DNA of 64,000 nucleotides from assembly GCA_002162875.1 (NCBI GenBank), contig MABA01000008.1, forward strand, positions 1-64,000. Reading direction: 5' to 3'. Both the position numbers and the translations under genes were made by a program. Positions 34,808 to 43,354 of this stretch are shown in pieces. Origin of the DNA: Rhodobacterales bacterium 52_120_T64. Its GTDB lineage: Bacteria; Pseudomonadota; Alphaproteobacteria; Rhodobacterales; Rhodobacteraceae. How positions within the stretch are numbered: the first letter of the stretch is position 1; the number at the start of each line of letters is the position of its first letter. The notes below the pieces were generated by a model. The model did no database searches. It was given only the letters and a program-made list of their open reading frames with translations, and was not told where the DNA came from.

Positions 34808-35775
34808 TACTGAATTACTCCAATGTCTTTGCTCATCTGGCGGATTTCTACTACCAGATTGTCGATATAGCCTTGGAAGTCGTTGCCAACCATGGTGAAC
34901 GGAGCCAGACCGTTTGCAGTCATTGCTTCGGCCCATTCGTCGGAATCTGCTACTTGTTGCAAACGACCAGCCCACATCTCGAACGTTTCGTCCGAAACAC
35001 CACGCGGGATATATAGACCACGCCAGTTACCGGCGACGACATCATAGCCCTGCTCGATAGCGGTAGGAATGTCATCAAATCCGGCTACACGCTCGTCGGT
35101 CAAAACTGCCAATACGCGGATATCGCCCGCAGCAAGGAAGCCAACGACCTCGGACATATCGCCCGTCATCGCTTGGGTGAAGCCGCCGATAGTCTGGGTG
35201 ATTGCGTCACCGCCGCCATCAAGACCAATATACTTAATTTTGGTAATGTCGGTCAAACCGGCACGTTGTAGTAACATCAATGGCTTCATATGGTCGAAGC
35301 CGCCAACAGCGGAACCACCAGCGAATGTAACCGAAGAAGGATCGGCAACAACTGCGTCTAGTAGATCTGACAGCGTTTTGAATGGGCTATCTGCCCCCAC
35401 TACAATAACGCCTGGATCGATACCGATAGCGCCAACGAAGCGAACTTGGTCGGCTGTCATGCCGGCGTAGGCGTTTTGCGCCAAGCGGGTTGATGTCGCT
35501 GAAGATGCCGCGATAATCAAATCGGCGTCGTCATCACGTTCGCCAACCACATGGTTGAACGCGAGACCACCACCACCACCGGACATGTTGGTGACCTGAA
35601 TAGGTTTATCAACCGCGCCAATATCATACATGATTTTGCTGATTTGACGGCAGGTGAAGTCCCAGCCTCCGCCGGGGTTCGCTGGGGCGATACATTCGGC
35701 TGCAGTCGCAACGCCTGTTCCGCCAAGGCCTAGAACCATGCCGGTCATTAGGACTTTGAAAATCCGAGTTTTCAT
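34807..35775 (-). CDS. tctC: Tripartite tricarboxylate transporter binding protein TctC
   Basis: A 322-residue periplasmic binding protein of the Bug/TctC family. The signal peptide (KTRIFKVLMTGMVLGLGGTGVA) ends before ECIAPANPGGGWDFTCRQIS, the conserved substrate-carboxylate binding start. GGGGGLAFNHVVGERDDDAD and GGSAVGGFDHMKPLMLLQRAG are also typical. The start at 35775 is chosen for the AGGAAAGAA ribosome-binding site and the signal peptide. It is the first gene of the leftward operon, divergent from the two-component regulator. Confidence 0.88.
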   Translation of the reverse strand: MKTRIFKVLMTGMVLGLGGTGVATAAECIAPANPGGGWDFTCRQISKIMYDIGAVDKPIQVTNMSGGGGGLAFNHVVGERDDDADLIIAASSATSTRLAQNAYAGMTADQVRFVGAIGIDPGVIVVGADSPFKTLSDLLDAVVADPSSVTFAGGSAVGGFDHMKPLMLLQRAGLTDITKIKYIGLDGGGDAITQTIGGFTQAMTGDMSEVVGFLAAGDIRVLAVLTDERVAGFDDIPTAIEQGYDVVAGNWRGLYIPRGVSDETFEMWAGRLQQVADSDEWAEAMTANGLAPFTMVGNDFQGYIDNLVVEIRQMSKDIGVIQ

Positions 35776-35838
35776 TTCTTTCCTCCAAGTTGGTTTTTTT
35801 ATTCTCTTGTTTGACATACGGGCACTTGCTCGCACATT

Positions 35839-35866
35839 GTGTCAGTTAAGGCCTCCAACCTGACAC
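35839..35866 (+). promoter_or_regulatory. Inverted repeat in the divergent tctC/response-regulator region
   Basis: GTGTCAG (35839-35845) and CTGACAC (35860-35866) are perfect inverted arms, 21 bases apart start to start. A third related element, CTGTCAC, follows at 35871-35877. Their position between the transporter operon and its likely regulator suggests binding by the OmpR-type regulator at 35900. Confidence 0.55.
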
Positions 35867-35899
35867 GAACCTGTCACGTTCAAAAAAGGGACCCACCGA

Positions 35900-36568
35900 G
35901 TGCGATTTCTATTGGTCGAAGACAACATTCAGCTGGCGAAAGCCGTGGTGGACCGGCTTGCCCTTGATGGGCATGTTGTTGATCATGCCGCCGATCTTGC
36001 AACCGCGCAGAGCTTTATCGACGTGACCTCTTACGACTTGATTTTATTGGATATTATGCTTCCAGATGGAGATGGCCGTGATTTTTTGGCGACCCATAGA
36101 CGCAATGCCGATAGGACCCCTGTGATCGTATTAACGGCTCGGTCGCAGATATCTGACAGAGTTGGGCTGTTGGATCTAGGGGCAGACGATTATATTACAA
36201 AACCGTTTGATTTTTCTGAATTGGAGGCTCGGTGCCGGGCCGTTTTGCGGCGTCAAGGCGGCGCGGCAAACAACACGCGGCACTTCGCGGGTGTCGATTT
36301 TGATTCGTTTTCCGGTACAGTTACTATCGGCGAACGCACCGAGATTCTGCGTAACCGCGAGCATCGTTTGTTAGAAATATTTTTCGCGACTCCTGGGCAA
36401 ATATTTTCAAAATCGTACCTGATGGATCGATTGTTTTCCTTCACCGAAGATGTCTCGGAGAATGCCATTGAGGTATATATTGGCCGCCTTCGCAAAAGAT
36501 TGGAGGGTTCGGCCGCAAAAATAGAAACCGTAAGAGGATTAGGTTATCGGTTAGTTGAGCAGTCATGA
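35900..36568 (+). CDS. OmpR-family response regulator (TctD-like)
   Basis: A 222-residue regulator. Receiver domain: VEDN near residue 6, phosphoacceptor D51 (LILLDIMLPDG), T79/K101 region (VLTARS, ITKPF). The C-terminal winged helix (residues about 125-220) includes LRNREHRLLEIFF and NAIEVYIGRLRKRL. Start is a GTG at 35900-35902. It is the first of three rightward genes with overlapping ends, divergent from the TctCBA operon it probably controls. Confidence 0.9.
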   Translation: MRFLLVEDNIQLAKAVVDRLALDGHVVDHAADLATAQSFIDVTSYDLILLDIMLPDGDGRDFLATHRRNADRTPVIVLTARSQISDRVGLLDLGADDYITKPFDFSELEARCRAVLRRQGGAANNTRHFAGVDFDSFSGTVTIGERTEILRNREHRLLEIFFATPGQIFSKSYLMDRLFSFTEDVSENAIEVYIGRLRKRLEGSAAKIETVRGLGYRLVEQS

Positions 36569-37947
36569 AGGCGTTGTTCACAAATAGTTCAATTCGGCGC
36601 AGATTGGTGTTCCAGTTGTCGGTTATCGCGGCCATTCTTTCGCTAACCTTTTACCTGATCGTTCGCGTCGTCGCAGAGCAGGCCGCAACCGATACGCAGG
36701 ATAATATTCTTGCGGCATCAGCAACATCCATTGCCGACGCGCTTTATTCCGAACGCGGAACAGTAAATCTTGAGCTGCCGTATTCAGCCCTTTCAATGCT
36801 CGGATCGATAAGTCAGGACCGGGTTTTTTACCGCGTCATCGTCGATGGCGAAACGTTGACCGGGTATACCGATTTGCCCGATCCTGCGTCTTTTCCTACG
36901 CCGCCGAATCCCGCGTTTTCAACTTTCGATTATCGTGGGGAAGAAGTCCGTTCTGTCGCTGTGGCGAGGTCCGTCAGTTCAGCTGGGCAAACGGTCAATG
37001 CAACAATTATAGTCGCGCAAACTCGACTTAGCCTAGCAGTGATTTCTTCAAGTATATCGACCACTGCGGCAATCGTCGGTGTTGGTTTTTTTATCTTTTC
37101 GACCACGCTTAGCCTGCTGGCTGCCCAATCAGCCCTTTCGCCACTTAGCCGGATGACGCAGTCTATTAAGCGTCGCGGGCCGCATGATTTGAGTCCAGTA
37201 AAAGCGAAACTTCCAAGCGAACTTGTGCCACTTGTTGCAGCCCTCAACAATTTCATGTCCCGTTTGCGCGCCTCTCTGGCGCAATCCGAAGACTTTGTTG
37301 CAGAGGCCGCACACCGCGTTCGCACGCCGCTAGCAATTGTCCGGACGCAGGCTGAAGTTGCGCTTAGGCGCCTCGAAAAGCCCGAAGATAGGCGCGCGTT
37401 GCGCCAGATGATCCGCGCGGTAGACGAGAGCTCCCGCTCGGCTGGTCAACTACTTGACCACGCGATGGTAACCTTTCGAACCGATCATTTGTTAACATCA
37501 AAAGTGGATCTAGGTGATATTACTCACGACACGTGCGAGCATTTATCACCGACCGCCGGGCTTAAAGACATCAACCTTATCGTCAATATTCCGAACGACC
37601 GGTTTCCGTTTGTCGGGGACCCGATCCTCCTACAAAATGCCCTGCGTAATATCCTAGACAATGCAATTAAATATTCGCCGCCTGACAGCGATATCCACAT
37701 AGCCGTGCAGAATGACGGGCACTACAAAATCTCTTTTAGCGACCAGGGGAGGGGGTTTGGGGACACTAATCTGAATAGTCTAACCAAACGATTTTCACGT
37801 GGGGCGAACGTATCTGACATTGTTGGTTCCGGTCTTGGGCTTACAATTGCCGATGAGGTTGCACGTGCACACAAGGGGCGCGTGAATATACGTGCGAATA
37901 TGGAAGGGCCCGGCGCATGCGTTTCGCTCATATTGCCAGTAGTTTAA
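36565..37947 (+). CDS. Sensor histidine kinase (TctE-like)
   Basis: A 460-residue inner-membrane kinase. There is an N-terminal membrane segment (LVFQLSVIAAILSLTFYLIV), a periplasmic domain of about 130 residues and a second segment near residue 165 (VGVGFFIFSTTLSLLAAQ). The HisKA box has H250 (AEAAHRVRTPLAIVR), with N-box ALRNILDNAIKYS and G-box VGSGLGLTIADEVARAH. The start overlaps the regulator stop by ATGA. Its 3' end overlaps the next gene by 31 bases. Confidence 0.9.
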   Translation: MKALFTNSSIRRRLVFQLSVIAAILSLTFYLIVRVVAEQAATDTQDNILAASATSIADALYSERGTVNLELPYSALSMLGSISQDRVFYRVIVDGETLTGYTDLPDPASFPTPPNPAFSTFDYRGEEVRSVAVARSVSSAGQTVNATIIVAQTRLSLAVISSSISTTAAIVGVGFFIFSTTLSLLAAQSALSPLSRMTQSIKRRGPHDLSPVKAKLPSELVPLVAALNNFMSRLRASLAQSEDFVAEAAHRVRTPLAIVRTQAEVALRRLEKPEDRRALRQMIRAVDESSRSAGQLLDHAMVTFRTDHLLTSKVDLGDITHDTCEHLSPTAGLKDINLIVNIPNDRFPFVGDPILLQNALRNILDNAIKYSPPDSDIHIAVQNDGHYKISFSDQGRGFGDTNLNSLTKRFSRGANVSDIVGSGLGLTIADEVARAHKGRVNIRANMEGPGACVSLILPVV

Positions 37948-38954
37948 TATTCCTAGCCTTTGGGCCGCATCTAGCTTCGGCTTTCGAGGTGGAGGGCAAT
38001 CGCATCTACGCCGCACCCAACGGCAATGTTACATTGAAGATAATCTCGACCGCGGACATTAACGTATTCGAGCCGATCATTCTCGAATTTCAGCGCGCGC
38101 ACCCGACGATTAATATCGACTATGTTATCGCCAGCAGCACGGAATTGATGAAAGCTATCTATGAAGAAGACGCTGTGTTTGATCTGGCGATATCTTCGGC
38201 AATGGACCTACAAACAAAGCTCGCGAATGATGGAAATGCGCAGGCCTACTCTTCCAACGCGACCGATACTTTGCCGGATTGGGCTAAATGGCGAAATCAG
38301 ATTTTTGCATTCACACAAGAGCCTGCGGTGGTGGTGATTTCCGAGGCCGCATTTCAAGGAATTGACCCACCCAAAACGCGCGAGGAACTTATCTCGCTGT
38401 TGCGCGACAATCCCGACAAATTTGAAAATCGCGTTGGTACATATGATGTGCGAGTATCAGGGGCGGGATATCTTTTCGCGACTCAGGATTCTCGAAATTC
38501 CGACTCGTATTGGCGCCTGACCGAGGTGATGGGGCGCTTGAATACCCGTTTGTATAGAGGTTCTGGCGACATGATCAGCGATGTCGCGTCGGGCCGGTTG
38601 GCGCTTGCATATAACGTGGTTGGAAGCTACGCCATTTCTCGATTAGCCGACTACCCCGGTATTCGGATCATTCTGTTCGACGACTATGTAAATGTGATGC
38701 TGCGCACCGCTCTAATTCCAAGAAATGCAGTGCATCCGACGCAAAGCGGCATGATGATCGATTTTTTAGCTACGCTAAACCATAGCCCTGAGCTGACCAA
38801 ACTCACGAGTTTGCCACCGATAGATTCTGCCCAATTGCAAGAAAACAGCGCGGCTCGGCCAATTCGACTTGGCCCCGGATTGCTGGTGTTTTTAGACAGG
38901 CTGAAAAAGGAAAATTTCTTGGCGAACTGGGTGAATTCAATTGAGCAAGAGTAG
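37917..38954 (+). CDS. Periplasmic binding protein cotranslated with the two-component system
   Basis: A 345-residue exported protein. The signal peptide (RFAHIASSLIFLAFGPHLASA) is followed by an ABC-type Fe3+/spermidine-like binding fold (SBP_bac_6/11 type): LKIISTADINVFEPIILEFQ, GRLALAYNVVGSYAISRL. No permease or ATPase genes accompany it. The gene starts 31 bases inside the histidine kinase gene, so the two are tightly coupled. It probably serves as an extracytoplasmic sensor that presents ligand to the kinase; this is inference. Confidence 0.8.
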   Translation: MRFAHIASSLIFLAFGPHLASAFEVEGNRIYAAPNGNVTLKIISTADINVFEPIILEFQRAHPTINIDYVIASSTELMKAIYEEDAVFDLAISSAMDLQTKLANDGNAQAYSSNATDTLPDWAKWRNQIFAFTQEPAVVVISEAAFQGIDPPKTREELISLLRDNPDKFENRVGTYDVRVSGAGYLFATQDSRNSDSYWRLTEVMGRLNTRLYRGSGDMISDVASGRLALAYNVVGSYAISRLADYPGIRIILFDDYVNVMLRTALIPRNAVHPTQSGMMIDFLATLNHSPELTKLTSLPPIDSAQLQENSAARPIRLGPGLLVFLDRLKKENFLANWVNSIEQE

Positions 38955-39033
38955 CGGCAAACGATTTGTGTAACGCTATTCCGATCAGTATCCCTACAAG
39001 TCGCCGTTTTGTTATCCATCCTGTTGCGGCATT

Positions 39034-40335
39034 TTAGTTGGCCGTAATTCCTTCGGGCTGGCCAACTATAACGAAGCGCAAATTTTCTGGCTGGACAAGA
39101 CGCTCAGCAACCCGGTTAATATCCTCGACTGTCACAGCATTCACTCCATCATTGCGGGTGGTTATGTAATCGATAGGCAAGTCGGCGAATTGCAATCCCG
39201 CAAGAATTGAGGCGATTGCACCATTGCTGTCAAACCGCAATGGATAGGAACCCGTCAAATATTTTTGAGCCGCTTCCAGTTCTTCCTGCGTGACACCTTG
39301 GTCCGTCAGTTGCGCCCATTCATCCCGGATCAAATCAATTGCTTCCGCGATATTCTCATTTGAACTGGAAATCGACCCCATGTACAGCGCAGCCCGATCA
39401 TACGGTGCCAAGAAGCTGCCCACCCCGTAAGTTAGCCCCCGTTTTTCACGGATTTCCTGATTTAGTCGCGATGTAAACCCCGTACCGAGGATATGGTTCA
39501 TTACATACGCGATGATATAGTCTGGGTCGTCACGCATGATACCGGCATGACCAAATATTGCGACTGATTGAGGGGACGGATGATCAATTATATCAACCCC
39601 TCCACTGGCCTGCATCGTGGTTAGCGCAACGATTTCAGAGCTCGACTCGGGTAAAGTTGAAAATACTGTGTCCAGCAATTTCGCCAGTTCTTCGGGTGTA
39701 ATGTCACCTACCACGCCCACGACTAGTCTGTCATGCGTGAGCGCCGCCTGATGAGTTTTGTGCATGTCTTGCGGTGAGAGCGCGGCGATACTTTCTAACG
39801 TACCTTCTAGATCGCGTGCGTAGGGATGATCGCCGAATGCCAGAGAGCGAAAGCGGCTTCCTCCCATGGATCTTGGGTTGGTTTCAGCTCTTCGAATGAT
39901 AGAGTTGACCTGTGCGCGAACCCTGTCAAACGCGATTTCATCGAAACGCGGTTCTGTAAGCGCAACACGCAGCAAATCCATTGATGGGTTCAGGTTTTCC
40001 CTCAAAACGGTGGCGCTTATGCTAACCAAATCGCGGCTGGTGTCAAAACTGAACCTCGCGGCCAGCGCTTCCGTCGCTTCGAGAAATTCGATTGCATCAT
40101 ATTGACCCGCTCCCTCCTCAAGAAGCCCCGCCATCAGATAGGTGGCGCCCTGTTTATCGTCAGGCTCAATACTTGCCCCCCCCCGAAACAATATATCGAT
40201 GGAGACGATCGGAATGCTGTGCTCCTCAACCAACCAGGCTGTTATGCCCCCTTCGGAAGTAACTTTTTGAATTTCGGTTGCGTTGACGGGAAGGGCAAAC
40301 GCGATTGCGAACACTAAGGATAATAGATGCTTCAT
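39034..40335 (-). CDS. M16-family peptidase-like protein lacking the zinc motif
   Basis: A 433-residue exported protein (signal peptide KHLLSLVFAIAFALPVNA) with the M16 fold. Where active members have HxxEH, this one reads ATYLMAGLLEEG, so it cannot bind zinc in the usual way. The second-half motif RLNQEIREKRGLTYGVGS is well conserved, as in substrate-binding partner subunits. It overlaps the active homologue upstream by 4 bases. The pair presumably forms a heterodimeric periplasmic metallopeptidase. Confidence 0.85.
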   Translation of the reverse strand: MKHLLSLVFAIAFALPVNATEIQKVTSEGGITAWLVEEHSIPIVSIDILFRGGASIEPDDKQGATYLMAGLLEEGAGQYDAIEFLEATEALAARFSFDTSRDLVSISATVLRENLNPSMDLLRVALTEPRFDEIAFDRVRAQVNSIIRRAETNPRSMGGSRFRSLAFGDHPYARDLEGTLESIAALSPQDMHKTHQAALTHDRLVVGVVGDITPEELAKLLDTVFSTLPESSSEIVALTTMQASGGVDIIDHPSPQSVAIFGHAGIMRDDPDYIIAYVMNHILGTGFTSRLNQEIREKRGLTYGVGSFLAPYDRAALYMGSISSSNENIAEAIDLIRDEWAQLTDQGVTQEELEAAQKYLTGSYPLRFDSNGAIASILAGLQFADLPIDYITTRNDGVNAVTVEDINRVAERLVQPENLRFVIVGQPEGITAN

Positions 40336-41666
40336 TCAGCAATCTCCTTCATCAACCAGCCGGTGACCGAGTTGTCCAACACCAACACATCTTTGGCGGC
40401 TGCCAAAACATCATCGGCTGTAACAGCGTTAATTTCGTTAGGCCAATTACCGATGTCTTCGACGCTTAAGCCAATGGAAAGGGCCGCACCATAGCGGCGC
40501 GCCAGCCCGTTTTGGTTGTCCAACGCATAGATTTCAGAAGCGCGAATCTGCGCCTTGATGCGTTCCATCTGCGCGGGGTCCGGCCCGTCGATCAAAAATT
40601 GTGTGAGAACCTTGTCCATCTTTGCTTCCGCGTCTTGAAGCGAAACACCAATGGCTGGGACAACATACACACCAAAACTATCCGGATCGAGCGAGGTCGC
40701 GCTGTAAAAAGCACCGCTTGAAACCGCAATCGGATCTTCAAGTTGTAACGCCTTGCCCAATACTGATGTCAATCCGCTGCCGCCCAGCAACTCGGCTAGA
40801 ACGGTTAATGCGGCGGATTGCGATTGCGCGCCGGTATTACGTTCAGGCGCCAAGTAGGAGCGGATAATATAAGGGTTGGAAACACGTTCGTCGTGAAATT
40901 CCAATCGCCGTGGTGCAAGATGCGGCGGTTCTGTTGGGCGAACTCTCGAGGTAATGCCATCGGATGGTTCAAGTTCGCCGTAATGCTTAATGGCCAACGC
41001 TTCAATGTCAGCTGGATCGACATCACCAGCGACCACAAGGATCGCATTATTCGGTGCGTAATAGCGGTGGTAGAATTCTAATGCGTCCGTCAGGTTCAAT
41101 TGTTCGATTTCATGCCGCCAACCTATCACCGGAATTCCATACCTGTGGTTCATGTAAAGCGCCGCCGCGCGTTGCTCGGAGAACAGGCTGCCTGGATCAC
41201 TGTCAGTGCGTTGGGTGCGTTCGGCTAACACAACATCGCGTTCGGTGCGCACTGCTTCCTCGTTCAGAATTAGATCGTGCATTCTGTCAGCTTCCATCGT
41301 CATCATAAGTTCTAGATGCTCGGTGGAGATGCGTTGAAAATATGCGGTGTAATCATGCGACGTAAACGCATTGTCGTTTCCGCCCAAACTTTCAATGATA
41401 CGGCTGAATTCCCCTTCCGGAATGTCGTCGGTACCAACAAACATCAAGTGTTCCAGAAAATGGGCGATGCCGGATTTCCCCGGAGCTTCATCGGCTGATC
41501 CAACGCGATACCAGACCATATGGGTAACGACTGGCGCACGGTGATCCTCGATCACCACGGCCTCCATCCCGTTGTCCAACGTGAAAGTCGTGACCTTGGC
41601 TTGCTGGGCAATCGCCGGTGTCACCAGCATAAAAAGTCCAACGATAAGCAGGCGATAAGCCTTCAT
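40332..41666 (-). CDS. M16-family zinc metallopeptidase
   Basis: A 444-residue exported peptidase (signal peptide ending AIAQQAK). The inverted zinc motif HFLEH is at residues 69-73, with the downstream glutamate in RTERDVVLAERTQR. It is predicted to cleave peptides in the periplasm. The gene is paired with the non-catalytic homologue at 39034. It lies 83 bases downstream of the yej operon on the same strand and could process peptides destined for that importer; that is inference. Confidence 0.88.
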   Translation of the reverse strand: MKAYRLLIVGLFMLVTPAIAQQAKVTTFTLDNGMEAVVIEDHRAPVVTHMVWYRVGSADEAPGKSGIAHFLEHLMFVGTDDIPEGEFSRIIESLGGNDNAFTSHDYTAYFQRISTEHLELMMTMEADRMHDLILNEEAVRTERDVVLAERTQRTDSDPGSLFSEQRAAALYMNHRYGIPVIGWRHEIEQLNLTDALEFYHRYYAPNNAILVVAGDVDPADIEALAIKHYGELEPSDGITSRVRPTEPPHLAPRRLEFHDERVSNPYIIRSYLAPERNTGAQSQSAALTVLAELLGGSGLTSVLGKALQLEDPIAVSSGAFYSATSLDPDSFGVYVVPAIGVSLQDAEAKMDKVLTQFLIDGPDPAQMERIKAQIRASEIYALDNQNGLARRYGAALSIGLSVEDIGNWPNEINAVTADDVLAAAKDVLVLDNSVTGWLMKEIAE

Positions 41667-41749
41667 AGTATTCCTCCGCGAATATCAGCAGTAATGTATT
41701 GGGCAACAGGTTTATATCAACCAGAAAAACGAAACTGTGAACGATTGTT

Positions 41750-43354
41750 TTATGTGATGGCCGCCTTGGCGGAAGTCAAATCGTAAGCAGCGGCCATTAA
41801 TTCGCGTGTGTATGGGATTTGCGGGTTTTGAAATACTTGATCCACATCGCCCGATTCAACGACATCGCCGTCTTTCATGACCAACACCTTGTGCGACAAA
41901 GCGCGAACCACCTTCAGATCGTGGCTAATAAATAAATAGGCCAGACGGTGCTTTTCCTGCAGGTCGCGCAAAAGGTCGACGATTTGGGATTGAACGGTCA
42001 TATCCAGCGCCGAAGTCGGTTCATCTAGGACTAGCAGTCTAGGTCGCAGGATCATCGCCCGCGCAATAGCAATTCGCTGCCTCTGCCCGCCTGAAAATTC
42101 ATGCGGATACCGCTCCATCATGTCAGGGTCGAGGCCAACCTCCTGTAAGATATCAACAACCAGCTGGTTCGAGCTTTGCCCGGTCTCAATTTCGTGTACA
42201 CCTAGGCCTTCAGCGATAATCTGTTCCACGGTCATACGGGGCGAAAGGGATCCGAACGGGTCTTGGAACACAATTTGAATATCTTTGCGCAGCGGGCGCA
42301 TTTTGGCATTTTTCAGCCCAGCAATATTTTGGCCTTGAAGCTGAATCGCACCCTCTGATGAAATTAGTCGTAAAATTGCTAGTGCAACAGTGGTCTTACC
42401 TGAGCCGCTTTCTCCTACAATCCCCAGAGTTTCCCCCTCGTGGATAGTAAAACTGGCTTGATTTACCGCCTTGATGTGGCCTACGGTTCGACGAAGTATC
42501 CCGCGTTTGATAGGGAACCAAATTCGCAGATCTTTCGCACTTAGAACCGGACGGGCGTCGGCTGGAAGCGGCGCGGGCTTCCCTCCGGCACCAGCGGCGA
42601 GAAGTTTGCGCGTGTAATCATGTTGCGGATTATCGAAGATCTCAGGTGTAGGCCCGCTTTCGACAATTTCGCCGTCTTCCATCACGCACACTCGGTCTGC
42701 AATTCGGCGCACGATGTTCAGGTCGTGTGTGATAAATAACATCCCCATACCTTCGCGGCGTTGCAAGTCTGACAGGAGTTCTAGAATTTGTGCTTGAATA
42801 GTCACGTCCAGCGCAGTTGTCGGCTCGTCTGCAATCAATAGGTCCGGTTTATTTGCCAAGGCCATTGCGATCATAACTCGCTGACGCTGCCCGCCCGAAA
42901 GTTGGTGTGGATAAGCTTCAAGTCGGGTTTCGGGGTTATCGATCCCGACTTTTTCCATCAGCTCTAGAATGCGAGTACGCGCTTTGGAACCGGTAATTCG
43001 CTGATGAAGCGCGAGACTCTCTGCTACTTGTTTTTCGATTGTGTGCAGCGGGTTCAGCGACGTCATCGGTTCTTGAAAGATAAAACTGATGTCGTTGCCG
43101 CGAATGCGCCGGAGCGTTTTCTGCTCTGCGCCTAGCATCTGGTCGCCAAGATAGTTGGCTTCGCCGGTGATTACCGCATTGTCCGGCAGCAGCGAAACGG
43201 TTGAAAGCGCGGTTACGGATTTACCCGACCCACTTTCACCGACAATCGCGACCGTCTCGCCCGCGTGCACCTCAAAACTGACGTTACGCACGACATCCGC
43301 GGCATTGCCAAATCGGACAGACAGGTTTTTTACACTTAGAAGTGGGGCGCTCAA
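41750..43354 (-). CDS. yejF: Peptide ABC transporter ATP-binding protein with two ATPase domains (YejF)
   Basis: A 534-residue protein with two complete nucleotide-binding domains. Both carry Walker A GESGSGKS/T, signature [13 protein letters not shown] or SGGQRQRIAIARA, and Walker B LLIADEPTTALD or LLVLDEPTSALD. The tandem arrangement is characteristic of YejF. It powers the YejB-YejE permease for oligopeptide (in E. coli, microcin C) uptake. It overlaps YejE by 4 bases. Confidence 0.92.
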   Translation of the reverse strand: MSAPLLSVKNLSVRFGNAADVVRNVSFEVHAGETVAIVGESGSGKSVTALSTVSLLPDNAVITGEANYLGDQMLGAEQKTLRRIRGNDISFIFQEPMTSLNPLHTIEKQVAESLALHQRITGSKARTRILELMEKVGIDNPETRLEAYPHQLSGGQRQRVMIAMALANKPDLLIADEPTTALDVTIQAQILELLSDLQRREGMGMLFITHDLNIVRRIADRVCVMEDGEIVESGPTPEIFDNPQHDYTRKLLAAGAGGKPAPLPADARPVLSAKDLRIWFPIKRGILRRTVGHIKAVNQASFTIHEGETLGIVGESGSGKTTVALAILRLISSEGAIQLQGQNIAGLKNAKMRPLRKDIQIVFQDPFGSLSPRMTVEQIIAEGLGVHEIETGQSSNQLVVDILQEVGLDPDMMERYPHEFSGGQRQRIAIARAMILRPRLLVLDEPTSALDMTVQSQIVDLLRDLQEKHRLAYLFISHDLKVVRALSHKVLVMKDGDVVESGDVDQVFQNPQIPYTRELMAAAYDLTSAKAAIT

